Part shown: positions 1 to 10,729 of the stretch, piece by piece | How the letters are laid out: each line of letters starts with the position of its first letter | Position numbering within the stretch: the first letter of the stretch is position 1 | Source: Trileptium ribeirensis | Lineage: Eukaryota > Nematoda > Enoplea > Enoplida > Thoracostomopsidae | Assembly: GCA_030248225.1 (NCBI GenBank) | Contig: JASANE010021230.1 | Coordinates: 1-64,000 of the forward strand | DNA: 64,000 nucleotides | Direction of reading: 5' to 3' | Position numbers and translations under genes: made by a program | Notes under the pieces: model-generated | Told to the model about the DNA's origin: nothing | What the model saw: only the letters and a program-made list of their open reading frames with translations | The model's database searches: none

Positions 1-329
1 ATATATGCCCGCAAGCGAATACAACAGAATTATGACAAAATCGAAAAAAATACATCCATTTTGACAGTTGATAACAGAAATCTAAATATAAACAAGCGGT
101 TCTTTGAAGGATACATACTTGATGGATGTCATTATTTTAACTGTTGCTGCTGAACCAAGCAATATTTATAAAAACATAGCAAAAGTTTTATAGGCATTAC
201 GCTGTTGTTATTGATGAAAAAATGCTATTTTTTCTAAATACCTATATTGATTGACCTAGTTTAAGTTTTAAACCACTATTTTAGTAGACCATAATACAAT
301 AACCCTACAGCCTGAAGCATAATTTCAGA
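1..329. other. No recognised feature
   Basis: AT-rich sequence without a convincing ORF, splice-bounded exon or repeat. It probably lies in or upstream of the 5' part of the + strand gene that begins to be visible at 2791. Confidence 0.5.
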
Positions 330-600
330 CTCTTCGATGTGTCATGGGCAGGTAGCCGTGGTTGCCGCTGGTCATCCCAGGGGTTATCCAACTTTTGGAA
401 ATTTTCACACTTTTTTTCCAATTAATGCTAAAAAATTTTAAAAATTTCTGAGCAGGGGACCTGGTGCGCGGAGTGCGGAGCCTAAGCGGTGGGAAATGTA
501 GGGGTAAGCTCTAAGCTCACGGAGTATACCACGGTCTCGGGTATCCGAGGCGTCAGGGTGGGGTAGCCCTCCTGAACACCTGCTTCGGCATGTATGGCCT
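330..600. repeat. GC-rich patch, repeat-like
   Basis: A sharply GC-richer block in AT-rich surroundings, with motifs such as GCGGAGCCTAAGCGG. Similar patches at 3440-3560 and 9350-9560 share a CGGAGCCTCAGG-like core. This suggests fragments of one dispersed element. No coding frame or tRNA head was recognised here. Confidence 0.35.
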
Positions 601-1310
601 AAAACTATGTGTAACCCAAAAGTTCACACGCTCCGTGAAAACATTGGTCAGGTCGGTTCATCAACTAGTTAGCTACATGACTAGAGTAAAATATTCGAGA
701 TCTTGGTCCCATGTAGTTACTTTTAACATGTAAAAGTCTTATGCGGTATGTTGTTGTTATTAGTGGTAGATGTGTGCCGTATATCATTATAAACATACTT
801 AAATTTGAACGAAATGGACCCAAAAATGACCGTGGTACAATTAAAAGACCAAAGACCAAAGGTTTTGGTCAAAATAATCACTCTGGATTTCATTATTTCC
901 CCGTAAGAAACACTTCAGTAGCCACATTTGCAGTATAATCATGACAGACAACGTCATAACCTCCATGGAAATTTCCGCTGAATTGATCCACATAAAGTTA
1001 CAACGGACCACAACTAAATTTGAGTTGGTTTTTGGCATGAAAAAGACTGTTATTTAACGCTAGTCCCTCAATACGCGAAGTTTGCGGACGAACACACATT
1101 CTTGCATATACTAAGTCCTAAAATACACAAAATATAAAAACAGCTAGCCAAACCGGCTTGTCCGTATTTTAATTACAATTGCTGAAATAAAGTGTAGTTA
1201 TTCTCTTTACATGCAAACAAAAACAGAGCTATGTAAATAATTTTGATAAAATATTTGGACCTAGGGTTCGCTAGGACCTAAGGTCTATAACACCAAACGG
1301 TAATATAATG
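601..1310 (+). repeat. Old dispersed repeat, copy A
   Basis: The block aligns colinearly with 4070-4945. Shared landmarks in order are a GTGGTAGATG segment, TTTGCAGTATA, TTGATCCAC, GGCATGAAAAAGA, CTTTACATGCAA and a GCTAGGACCTA segment near the end. By eye the identity is moderate with many small indels, so it is an old copy. No ORF is shared between the copies, so it is probably a non-autonomous element or its relic. Confidence 0.6.
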
Positions 1311-2790
1311 CGCGTTTCATAGAATAATGCAAGCAGGGTATGCAAAAATTTCCTGGAAACGTGCGTGCCCGTATGAGCCATATATACTTGGCTGCATGTA
1401 ATTAGTGGCCAATGGAATTTAATTGTCTTTGTTAAGAACAGTTATCCAATCATATCTTCACGTAACGCTAATGCTATCATAAAATTGTGTACAGCAGTTG
1501 TTTAGTCGACACTGGTGTAGAGGAAGCATCTACATTAACCCAAGCGAAGAACAAAATATACAGTTGCCCTAAGCCTAAGCCCTAGTCTAAGCTTTACGTT
1601 TTATATAACATACACTAAGACTAACTCGGGCGGCTGCCGCCGCCGGCCCCTTCCCGAAACTACCAAACCTAGTTGTTATTTCTTCTAAACGATATACATC
1701 ATTCATGGTGGATAACTGTGGAGATTTTCTCTACACGAGGGCTGGTTAATCCACGTACCAAAAGTGCCTTACTGTATAACTTAAGGATGTCTCATTCCTC
1801 GCCAGTTTTCATTATTATCGGACAACAAAGCGAAAGTATTATAGTTGAGCAGTAGTTGTGTTTGGCATGGATGACGGATGGTTTACCATCATCGTTTCAC
1901 GCACCAAATTGCTGTAAAAATTAAAACTAGTACTAATTAATATACATGATGGAACCGAAAGAAATCCGTCAACTAAACAGCCCACGGCAATTAAACGTGG
2001 AACGTTTACTATTTGACTTTAAGGATATACGTAATCCATTGTGATAACAAAAACTTCGAATGTGTCTCATCATTACGCCGAACCAGTTCTCACTAATATC
2101 AAGCATGTTCATATTGCTTAGTAGTATTTTTCGAAAAATTCTACAAAATATATATATTTTAGGGCGGCGGCGGAGCATGCGATCTCCTCAATTGTAATTT
2201 CGAACCAGGTTAGCCCTTTTTGCAATTATTTGTTTAACTTAATATGCAGCCAGGCTTTAAAAAATTTGATTTAGTAAGATTACTCTTAAGGCATGCTTTA
2301 ATTTTTATATCACAAATAAACGACGTTATTTATAGCTAAGACAAACGAGTTACATAGATTATATATGTTTATTTGTTATTCAAAAACTACAGATAAGGTT
2401 AACTAGGTCAAGAAGACTATAAGTTTGATTTTTGGTATTTGCTAAATATTTTTTCCAATAGATAAATTTTAAAAAATATGAGCAGAGTTTTCTAACAAAT
2501 AATATCTGTTCATGAAAGTCTTTCCGGAAATTAGAATTAGTGTAGATTTGCACTGAATAACCGAATTTTGAGTTGTGTTTGCACTGAAAATCATATTTGA
2601 AAAAATATATAAACTAAATATCCTTCATTAAAATGGTTCAAGTTTTACAAACTCGTAATCCATATCAAAATGAAACCGCAGTAAAATAAAATTGCTTACA
2701 GTGTATATTTGTGGAGGTATATATAACGTTTAGACGTGATTTCATTCGGTATATAATTTATAGGCACGCAATGCGCTCAAGACGTTCCAG
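1311..2790. other. No recognised feature
   Basis: AT-rich sequence. Short frames (for example 1673-1855 + and 1969-2178 -) show no family resemblance and no paired splice sites. The preceding exon of the MAM-like gene should end in phase 1 somewhere upstream of 2791, but I could not find it. Confidence 0.45.
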
Positions 2791-2874
2791 ATGGCGCTCG
2801 GGGCTGGAAGTTGGGACACGGAAGAACCGGAAACCTGAACACGGGTATTATAAACGATCCTCATGGAGATAATG
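2791..2874 (+). CDS. MAM-like gene, internal exon 1 seen
   Basis: An 84-nt exon between an acceptor ending TTCCAG and a donor GTGACT. It reads, after a split first codon, 27 residues starting GARGWKLGHGRTG and ending DPHGDN, plus one base. The W, the GRT and the NDPHGDN stretch resemble the front half of a MAM or other jelly-roll extracellular domain. Both ends are in phase 1. The leftover G joins the TT at 6256 to make a Val codon, and the join reads DN-V-GTYAYL, which is natural for the fold. The preceding exon, with any signal peptide, is not visible. Identification as MAM is inference from pattern, not a search; the exon itself is supported by splice sites and phase. Confidence 0.55.
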
Positions 2875-3439
2875 GTGACTGACTGTATTTCAGTTTAATT
2901 TGCAGTTTATTGACTACTAAAAACTTTATAGCTGACTTTATAACAAGTTCATAGCACAAGCACATAGCATAAAGAAACTATATTCCTCTTTGGGAAAGCT
3001 AATCTGTGTCATATTTCTTAGAGGAAAATAGAAAAATGTACGCTATATCAAAGTCATATACAATTTTCACTGAATAATAATGGCCGTTGATTATTAATAT
3101 TGTAGATTTAGATACGGGTTGAATGCTGTTCAAAATGCAAAAAAAATCATGAAGCTGGCCGAAATCGATATTTTCTGAACCGGCTCATCAAGCTGTATCT
3201 TCAAAATTGATCAATTTCAGTCTGGTGGGATTCAAGAGTAAAAAACCCAAGTGAAGTAACACGCCTATACCTACCAATTAAGTGTGTATTGAATAGATGA
3301 CAGGGCCTAAGATTGGGCAAGAAAATTGTAATCTTTTTTGGACTATATGTTCTGGAATCAGAGTTACGACTTGGCTCTTATATGTAGTAAACTTATACAA
3401 TATAAACTTGGACGGTCTAATTCATACATGCTTATAATG
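2875..3439 (+). other. Intron, no recognised feature
   Basis: First part of the intron between the exons at 2791 and 6256. AT-rich, with no exon or repeat recognised. Confidence 0.45.
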
Positions 3440-3560
3440 GGGAGAGCGTTTATCCGCCCAAGATCAGACTCCTGGCATCGCGGATGGGTCCCCGGTGAGC
3501 TAGCCTGAGGCTCCGTAACCCCACTTGACGTTCGGATCCCCATGCTCATAGGATTTTCTT
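3440..3560. repeat. GC-rich patch in intron
   Basis: A short GC-rich block. Its reverse strand contains ACGGAGCCTCAGG, also found on the reverse strand near 9500, and a TAGCTCACCGG stretch that resembles a pol III A box. No matching B box is seen, so a SINE fragment is possible but not shown. Confidence 0.3.
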
Positions 3561-3604
3561 GGAATGCATGCAAACTGTTTATTATATGACTTTTATCGAA
3601 TAGC

Positions 3605-3811
3605 ATGTTTATAGACGGAAACCACATAATTCGACTTGATTTTGATGATTACTCAGAAAGCATTGCAGCGCATAAAAGTTCTCCGAAAAAGATAACAACC
3701 AAAAGGAAAATAAAATTTAGTAGCATTGACATGCCCGACGGCACTCACTATATACAATATACAATACACATATACAATTATGGAAAAGCTGAGGCATGCA
3801 ATATATTTTAA
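3605..3811 (+). CDS. Uncertain exon-like ORF
   Basis: A 68-codon frame preceded by a possible acceptor (ATCGAATAG) and ending in a stop. Its layout, FIDGNHII near the start and IDMPDGTHYIQ later, echoes the VLLDGQEIF and RLPKGEHT segments encoded at 8014-8115. It could be the last exon of a related gene or a decayed exon duplicate. However it lies between the exons at 2791 and 6256, which splice together in phase without it, and its own phase does not fit the upstream donor. The first Met may therefore not be a start. Confidence 0.25.
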   Translation: MFIDGNHIIRLDFDDYSESIAAHKSSPKKITTKRKIKFSSIDMPDGTHYIQYTIHIYNYGKAEACNIF

Positions 3812-3870
3812 CAGTTGGTATCGGAACTTTGAATAAAATAAAGAATTATTCCCCATGGTTCGCTTTGCCG

Positions 3871-3893
3871 ATGACAGATGACAGATGACAGAT
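3871..3893. repeat. ATGACAG tandem repeat
   Basis: Three perfect copies of the heptamer ATGACAG plus a partial fourth. Confidence 0.9.
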
Positions 3894-4069
3894 ACCATTA
3901 TTAGCGTACTGAAATGAACAAGGACTATCAAAACATCGTAAAATTGGGATAGGTATGAAAGCGGTAATAGATTGCAAATAAATTGTTTTCTATACATAGA
4001 TTGATTGATGAACTTTAAAGTTTGGCCTAATATTTCTTTGTTGATCTTGATGCAGGAATAACCCTAAAG

Positions 4070-4945
4070 TTATATGTAATCCTTAAGTTCACATGTGCAG
4101 AATTGCGATCAGTTCTGTCCATCAACAACAAAGCTACATATGACAAGAGTGAAATTTTAGATTTTGGTCCAAAGTTGTCACTTTTAACCCGTAAGAGTGA
4201 TGTTAGTAAGTAATATGGAGTAGTTGTTGTTAGTGGTAGATGCATGCCTTATAAAATTTTATGCAAATAAATCTGAGTCTAATGGGTCCACGTATTGCCG
4301 TGTCGTCAGGAATGAAAAACCCAAATAGTGCGCTGATTTTGCCTAAAACATTTTTGAGTCCATAACTCACTCGCAACAATCATTCTAAAAGCGACATTTG
4401 CAGTATATCTATTCCATATAAGGTCATACCCTCTATGAAAATTTAGCTAAATTGATCCACCTATAAAAAAGTTAGAACCGGTCACATCCAGATTTGAATT
4501 GATTCTGGCATGAAAAAGAGGGTTGGTTAACACTAGTTCCTCAACGGGTGGAGTTACTGAACAGGCATGCATGAGTCTGCTAGTCTCTAAACATATCAAA
4601 TTGAAAAATAATTACACAAGCCGGCATTTCCGTTTCTGACTTACATTTGTTGAAATAAAGTATAATTCTTTTACATGCAAGCAAACACTAGCTATGTAAT
4701 TATTTACATAAAAACGAAAAGAGAATTAGTAACACAATTTAAACATTTTGCTAAATATGTTTCCACGGAAAGACAGCTAATGGACGATATACATATGGCT
4801 CTATGAGCCGAGACGTCACCGACCTTTGTCAAAAATAGGGTGTCGATACCTCCTGACGTTCTAGAGTTTGCTTTTAATTCTCATTTTTTAATTAAAGTTT
4901 GCTAGGACCTAGGTTCTGTATGTAAGACTCAACGGTAATTAAGTG
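4070..4945 (+). repeat. Old dispersed repeat, copy B
   Basis: Second copy of the repeat at 601-1310, same orientation, about 3.4 kb downstream, with the same ordered landmarks and a 150-200 bp extra segment before the shared GCTAGGACCTA end. It lies in the intron between the exons at 2791 and 6256. Confidence 0.6.
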
Positions 4946-4981
4946 GTTGCTATTACTTGCTGGGTAAACTCAGTGATGTAA

Positions 4982-5001
4982 ATATATATATATATATATA
5001 T
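4982..5001. repeat. (AT)n microsatellite
   Basis: About ten uninterrupted AT dinucleotides. Confidence 0.95.
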
Positions 5002-5474
5002 TTTAGATGTTATATTTGGAATTTTGTTGTTTTAATTTGAATATTATTTATTAGAGTTCCATTGTTTTGCACCTGCCAGTTAGCATGGTCTAGTACTAAA
5101 AATATAGAAATCAATTTTAAGATCAAAATAATAATCTATGAAGATTTAATTTTACATATTAAAGCTGTAATAGTTGTAGGTTTAATTTGAAATTGAAGGA
5201 CTGTACTTCGACACTATCAAAGAATGAAATTTCAAAAACATAGAGTTTTAAATCTTAAAACGGTCTTTGAAAATTAAAATTTTGAAGTTAATAGGTTGAT
5301 ATTAAACAATATTTAGTTTCCTTGTTGGTTTATTTACTTGAATATTTTGAACAAAAAGACAGTTATAGCAGCTTTACACTTTAGGATCACGCAGCAGTAT
5401 TTTTTGAATCAAACGGTTAAAACATTTGTCGACCGAAACTCGACAATTCAATATTGTATATATTTCAACTTTCT
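5002..5474. other. Intron, no recognised feature
   Basis: AT-rich intronic sequence between the AT microsatellite and the minisatellite. Confidence 0.45.
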
Positions 5475-5936
5475 CTAATAGATGGCTCCTCTTATGAGCA
5501 TATACTTTATTACTATGACACTCTTTATTATTATTTTGACGCTGACTTGATTATTATTACTCTAATAGATGCCGCCTCTTATAAGCATATACTTTATTAT
5601 TATGACGCTCTTTATTATTATTATTATGACGCTGACTTGAGTATTATTACTCTAATAGATGCCGCCTCTTATGAGCATATACTTTGTTATTATGACGCTC
5701 TTTATTATTATTATGACGCTGACTTGAGTATTATTACACTAATAGATGCCGCCTCTTATGAGCATATACTTTGTTATTATGACGCTCTTTATTATTATGA
5801 CGCTGACTTGAGTATTATTACTCTAATAGATGCCGCCTCTTATGAGCATAAACTTTATTATTATGACGCTGTTTATTATTATTATTATGACAGCGACTCG
5901 ATTATTATTACTCTAATAGATGGCGCCTACATTATT
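5475..5936 (+). repeat. Minisatellite, five 84-90 bp units
   Basis: Five head-to-tail units beginning CTAATAGATG at 5475, with lengths 87, 90, 87, 84 and 90 bp, then a partial sixth unit to 5936. The length differences all come from a nested TAT microsatellite inside the unit, so every indel is a multiple of three. As a result one frame stays open from 5454 to 5945 and would read LIDAASYEH in each unit. There is no splice site, codon bias or homology to support translation. It lies in an intron of the MAM-like gene, and I call it a non-coding minisatellite. Confidence 0.85.
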
Positions 5937-6130
5937 GGCAATTAATGCTATACATAATTGTATTTTGAATATAAAACAAAATTCCCTTTATATGCGGTAA
6001 CCGGTTCCGACCTCCGTTTTCCCAACTTTTCAAGTCTGTACAAAGCCCAAAATGGTAACTATAACCGAAAGCGTCAATTCCACACGGATGTAACTCAACT
6101 AACAGACCTCGGAGAGACAGAACGATGAAT

Positions 6131-6204
6131 CATCCCGACATGAATACGATCACCCGACCTTTCGGTCGGAAGTACTACACTCTTCCACCTGAGCCACTTG
6201 GCCT
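6131..6204 (-). repeat. tRNA-like SINE head
   Basis: On the minus strand this reads GGCCAAGTGGCTCAGGTGG, which contains a perfect pol III A box (TGGCTCAGGTGG). An anticodon-arm-like stem follows (CCGACC, a four-base AAAG turn, GGTCGG). The B-box region (GGTGATCGTATTC) is disrupted. There is no matching 3' acceptor arm. A degenerate tRNA-derived SINE fits better than a working tRNA gene; its body would extend toward ~5990. Confidence 0.45.
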
Positions 6205-6255
6205 TAGTGTAATGATTTTTTACTTTATGTCATTAAATATTAATTTTATTTTTAG

Positions 6256-6392
6256 TTGGAACATATGCGTATCTAAAAGGTACCGTCCCGCCAAGTCCGC
6301 ATGAAGCGTTCATACTCGGTCCATTTAATCTACCCGAAAATAGCTTGCTTGATTTTTGGCTGTACAAAGCGTCATACGCAAGCGTATTTCAA
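6256..6392 (+). CDS. MAM-like gene, internal exon 2 seen
   Basis: A 137-nt exon with acceptor ATTTTTAG and a consensus donor GTAAGT. It encodes 45 residues starting GTYAYLKGTV and ending YASVFQ, including EAFILGPFNL and LLDFWLYKA. The order G-x-Y-x-Y-L, then an alternating strand ending in a Pro/Leu turn, then a hydrophobic strand with FW, matches the middle of MAM-type domains. It starts in phase 1 (after a base from 2874) and ends in phase 0. The following exon at 8014 also starts in phase 0, giving FQ-VLLDGQ across the junction. Function is likely extracellular adhesion or ligand binding; the actual partner is unknown. Confidence 0.65.
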
Positions 6393-8013
6393 GTAAGTTG
6401 TTATTTTAAATTAAGATATATTTCTATTTTAAAAGGAGTTTCATAATTCGAATATATATAATGCAATCTATGCAGATAACAATATTTTGCAATTTTTCTG
6501 TGCTCAAAGCCAAAAGTTGCCAAAAAATGAAGCTTTCATATAAACGGAGTTATTAATTACATACAATGATAACATCCACAACTGGACTTCACGAACTCAA
6601 AAGTTAAAAAGTTGGTTTTTGGATCAAATGTATTCACATTATTATGCGAAGGGAACGTAAAATAATCCCGCAAACCATAGGTGCCCAAGGTGATTCAGGT
6701 TAGGGAGGGTAAATAGTTTCAGCAGAAGGGGTAGTTCTGCGGCATGGTGTTAATTTTTGCAAATGTCTAAGTTTCTTATATATAATTTGCAGCAATTGGT
6801 ATAATTCCATGGCGGTTACGGCGCGCCAGGAGTATCCAACACTTGCCTCCCCTCTTGTGCAAACCTATGCCGTACTAATCTACATGGAGGCGAAAAACCT
6901 TGTGACGGAAAATTGTTCAATTTGGTTCGGTTCTTTGTTAACTGAAAATTGATGAAATTGAAAACAAATTTCCGAAACTGCAAGAGCAAACATTTTAAAT
7001 TCAATCGCTACAACAAATATGTGGCTGTATCGAATTTGTTGAACACGGTTGTATGATTGATTGCACTAGAATTTAACAAATTTAAAGTAGTAATATAAAC
7101 GTTATAAAGGATTACAGCTTGCCGCTTCAATTTGGCAAATGTATCTAGAAATTTTAAAATTTGCAACTTCAGCGTATAAAACCAGCTGACGATAAGTGTA
7201 ATCTGCAATGCAAGCCATGGTACTGTTAATACATTACTACCCATACGCCTTGGTATAGGCATAAAAGTATTATTAGACCAGAAATAAATAATATTTTGAG
7301 CAATCTGTAGCCGCAAAAAATGTTGTATTATGTAATGCCACTAAGCCCGGGCCCGCGGCATCAGAAAAAATTTTCAGGCCTACACAGCCCACAAGTTTCA
7401 AATTTATATATCGGCGGCTTTGGAAGTTCATTAGCATAGATTTTAAAACCATTCTACTGTAATTAGCTCATAGTAGTGAATTCATCAAGCTACTTTCACT
7501 GCAGACGTTACAATACAGGGAACGTTTGATCCACATCTCCAACCGATCAACCAGCCCCTACAACTTCTATATTTTTCGAACAGATACCTGATAATAAAGT
7601 CTTTTCAGAAATCGCCATCCAGTCTTCTAAATAGTGACCAATATACATAACAGTTTAGTTATTTTGGCGACAACGTGAGATACAATTATAAAATAGAACC
7701 AATAAGCGGCCACTAACGGAATCATCTAGTATTTTCGACAGTGTGTTGTAACAAAGTTTTAAAGACATCGCTAAAGAGAGCTATACGGCTACTATTTGTT
7801 TTGCACTGGCGCTCACTACTTGAAAAGGTTTGCTAATTTTGAAAATCTGGAACTCGACCACATACCGACAATCCGAAATTAGTTCTAAACACGTCAAATA
7901 TATAAATTATACGAATTTCATTAAGCAGTCGATATTGACAGCGCGTTTGAACCATGTCACTGGCTGAAAAATAAAGCGGCAGTGATTTTGTAATTTATTT
8001 TTTTAAAATATAG
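6393..8013 (+). other. Intron, no recognised feature
   Basis: A 1.6-kb intron. Minus-strand frames at 6816-7004 and 7008-7316 have no recognisable similarity or splice support. A short GC-rich segment (GCCCGGGCCCGCGG) occurs near 7345. Confidence 0.5.
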
Positions 8014-8115
8014 GTATTACTTGATGGCCAAGAAATATTCCGAAACGATGAAACAACACGATTTTCAAAGCGTTGGGAAAAGCATCAAATCAGACTGCCA
8101 AAAGGCGAACATACG
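8014..8115 (+). CDS. MAM-like gene, internal exon 3 seen
   Basis: A 102-nt exon, phase 0 at both ends, with acceptor AAATATAG and a weaker donor GTAAAA. It encodes 34 residues: VLLDGQEIFRND, a charged stretch, then RWEKHQIRLPKGEHT. The pattern of a strand with DG, a conserved W, and a strand ending LPKGEHT is typical of the later half of jelly-roll domains such as MAM. Joined to either downstream last exon it reads GEHT-LEFAGSN, continuing the next strand without a break. This continuity is the main reason I connect it to 13022 and 18036. Confidence 0.7.
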
Positions 8116-8911
8116 GTAAAAAATTTTAACTAAGCTGTTTATTATAGCTCCTACTACTCATCCTACACCCACCTTAAATGTTTAATTTTGAAATAATCCT
8201 ATAGTGTCTAATTTCTGTAAAATATATCTTATTTTTAAATATATCCTAAACTACATATTGGATCATGTTAGCCAAAACTTACAATTTAAAGCCATGACTG
8301 AAAATAAATGCAAAACTGTTTTAAATATACAATAAGATAATCTAAATATGCTTTAAATTGAGATTATCTCAACTACATATACCATCAGTAATTATACTAT
8401 AATTAATTAATTTATCTGGCGCTTGTTTCTCAAACATAATTTCATAATACCGGTATTATATGGTTAGATCATATGTCATCATAAAAGCACATAAAAATTT
8501 TACACAACGTGATTTTCAATGCTTCTATGGTAAATCTCAGAGGTTAAAACATCCTTAAAAATTATATACCTATAGCCTAAAATGTGTTTATATTGCATAA
8601 CTTAGCTTATGGCGGCTTTAGTAAGTAAATAGCTTTGTAATGATGGAAAGCCGAAATGGTAAGGTCTGATGTCGATTTTAGTGTTGGACAACGGGCCGAG
8701 TTTGAAGTGGTCGGCCTGGTGTTTTACATTTTAGAAACTTCTCTGACTACGGTACAAATTTAATGTTCACAGCAGCTTACCTTAACACTGAGTGAAAGTT
8801 CGAACAATTTGCAACTGAAGGTTCTACACAATGTACCATGCTAAAGATCGAATTCTACGCCTAGACGAACCCTAACCAAATTGTCAAGTCGTGTAACGTC
8901 ATAATGTAAAA
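8116..8911 (+). other. Intron, no recognised feature
   Basis: AT-rich intronic sequence with nothing recognised. Confidence 0.45.
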
Positions 8912-8915
8912 TTTT

Positions 8916-9215
8916 TCACGGAACATTGATGTCTTTTGGTTCAATGACCATACTACATTCTGAAATATCCATATAATACATAGTATTCATACTAAGCGCC
9001 AAGGCGACAAATTCCCAATTACCGTAAAAATCTTGGGCTTTAATGATAACTGAACAAAAGGAGAAACAAAAAAGAAATACAGCAAGCAAAACCGGAAACA
9101 GAATGTTCATATCCAGCCATGTAAGAAAGAGTATAGTAGTCGCCACAAGATTATAGTGCAGAAAGGACCAGAAATTTTTTTGTGCCATCGGTGTCGCAAA
9201 GTTCCATTTGCTCAT
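8916..9215 (-). CDS. Putative membrane-protein ORF
   Basis: The minus-strand frame from ATG at 9215 to a stop encodes about 99 residues. It begins MSKWNFATPMAQ and has two strongly hydrophobic segments (around residues 15-32 and 33-55), then FYGNWEFVALAL and a shorter hydrophobic run. The composition looks protein-like, and a possible donor (GTAATT) follows DFY. It is not a family I recognise. It lies antisense within an intron of the MAM-like gene. It could be an exon of a nested gene or a chance frame in AT-rich DNA, where such frames are often hydrophobic. Confidence 0.3.
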   Translation of the reverse strand: MSKWNFATPMAQKNFWSFLHYNLVATTILFLTWLDMNILFPVLLAVFLFCFSFCSVIIKAQDFYGNWEFVALALSMNTMYYMDISECSMVIEPKDINVP

Positions 9216-9349
9216 AGCCAACAGTAGTAAAATGCGCCTCTAGGTGACTATATCTTTACGGCCAAATAGCATAATGAAATATGTTGCTTTTGTATAAAGA
9301 TGTGTATTTGCTACAAAAATTATTGCGTTATTGCGTATTTTTCTCGAAT

Positions 9350-9760
9350 TTAGTGCACTAAAGTCCCAGCGGTGGTTGGGAAATATTCATGCATGGTTAT
9401 AGCGACGGAGAGGGAGATTATGTCTTCACAGAGCTCGGACTCCCTCCCGAGGCTCGCGCTGATGCTCCTGGCAGGTAGCAAACCTATTCCACCCTGAGGC
9501 TCCGTGCCTGCCCCCCCCCATAGAGCGGACCAAAGGACCAAGCACTAACAGAAGAAAATTCGTAAAACTCGATGAGAAATTGGTGAAAATTAAAAAAATT
9601 TGTATTGCAAAAATTTTGGTAATTTATACCTCCCGGCGATCTCTATTTCCCCACCGACCGGCTGGTCCCTTCTGTTGAGACCGAAGGTCCCGAATCGTAG
9701 GCTATCTGCCCCTGGGATCAAGGAACTCGTGCAGGTATAATGATACTGGCGGTACCAGAC
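9350..9760. repeat. Two GC-rich repeat-like patches
   Basis: The first patch (9350-9540) begins CTAAAGTCCCAGCGGTGG, similar to CTGAAGTCCCAGCG at about 51999. Its reverse strand carries the ACGGAGCCTCAGG core seen near 3500, and it contains a C9 run. The second (9620-9760) is GC-rich with CCCCTGGGATCAAGG. The shared cores suggest fragments of one SINE- or LINE-like family; no pol III boxes were confirmed here. Confidence 0.4.
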
Positions 9761-9940
9761 AAAATATTGCGAGTTGAATCGATGTATATATCACAAACGA
9801 CTGCCGTCAATCTTGTAAGCGACGTATCTTTCTAGGTGAGAATTTTGAAACCTGTTTATTTAAAAATTTACTGTGCCTTATGGAAGATTTTTATTCTCCT
9901 GAAATCAAGAACCAATTGAAAAATCAATACATGAAAATAC

Positions 9941-10215
9941 TTAGTTAGCCGGGTTTGCTTCACAAGAATTGTATACGCCAGTAAACGGAAAGACATCGGC
10001 CGATTGGCCGACTGGTTTTGTGGGCTCTAACGGCAAATAAATTATTAACCTCCGGCAGCTGGCCGACGTCAAATAATCAATGATAATCCAACCGAAAACA
10101 TTTTGCCCAAATACAGTTGGCCGACGGCTTTTAGTGTCCGTTAACGGCCGAATATTCTGCAAGGCTGTGGTTTGACAGTCGGTCGGCCGTTAGCCAACGG
10201 TCCAGATAACTTTCG
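9941..10215. repeat. GGCCGA-rich cluster
   Basis: Within about 270 bp the motif GGCCGA, or its complement TCGGCC, occurs many times (for example TCGGCCGATTGGCCGAC and GTCGGTCGGCCG). This is far above expectation in this AT-rich sequence. It could be the subterminal region of a DNA transposon with clustered transposase sites. No terminal inverted repeats were found. Confidence 0.5.
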
Positions 10216-10619
10216 ACGGTGGGGCTAGATGACAAAAGCGAACGTCGTCGGCTCAACGACAACTGTTCAAAGCGTGTTGATTTTTGTACAGAAGAGGATA
10301 TCATTAGACTTTATTTTATTTTCAACCATCTTTATTCTAATTTGTATTTCTTTATTCATTTAATACCTATTGTCTTCGTTTTAGTTAGCTTTATACATTT
10401 ATGCATGGCTATACTATATCATTGTTTTTCCTGCACATATAATGTTTGCTGCGGTTTTAGTTACTAAATTTGGCTGTTTTAGAAAATTGATCCACTGTAT
10501 AGCAAAACGTATAAAAATGTTTCAATTATTGAAAATTGCGTAATATTTGATGAAAAAGGCTATCTAAAATTGTTAATTTCAATTTACAAGTTTAAGCGGT
10601 TCCTATATTTTTATAATTT
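10216..10619. other. Intron, no recognised feature
   Basis: AT-rich sequence; the + frame 10219-10467 is hydrophobic with no other support. Confidence 0.4.
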
Positions 10620-10729
10620 TTACGCCGAATTTCAAATGACTAAAAAGCGTTCTGTAACAAATTTTATGCAAAAATACAAAATAGGATGGTTGGCGGGTTA
10701 CCTTAAGTTTACTCGCGCATTATTGCAGC
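10620..10729 (+). mobile_element. One end of a TAA/TTA-flanked MITE
   Basis: The segment from GCCGAATTTC to TTTACTCGCGCA matches the reverse complement of 55458-55560. That includes AAAAAGCGTTC, ACAAAATAGGATGG and CTTAAGTTTACTCGCGCA. It ends before TTA, as expected for a 3-bp TWA target. The other terminus was not found, so this copy looks truncated. Confidence 0.6.

Noticed and set aside
5454..5945. 163-residue Tyr/Asp-rich ORF
   Set aside because: It is the open frame of a minisatellite with triplet-sized indels; no splice sites or homology.
6131..6204. Functional tRNA gene
   Set aside because: The A box is good but the B box is disrupted and the acceptor arm does not pair; a SINE relic fits better.
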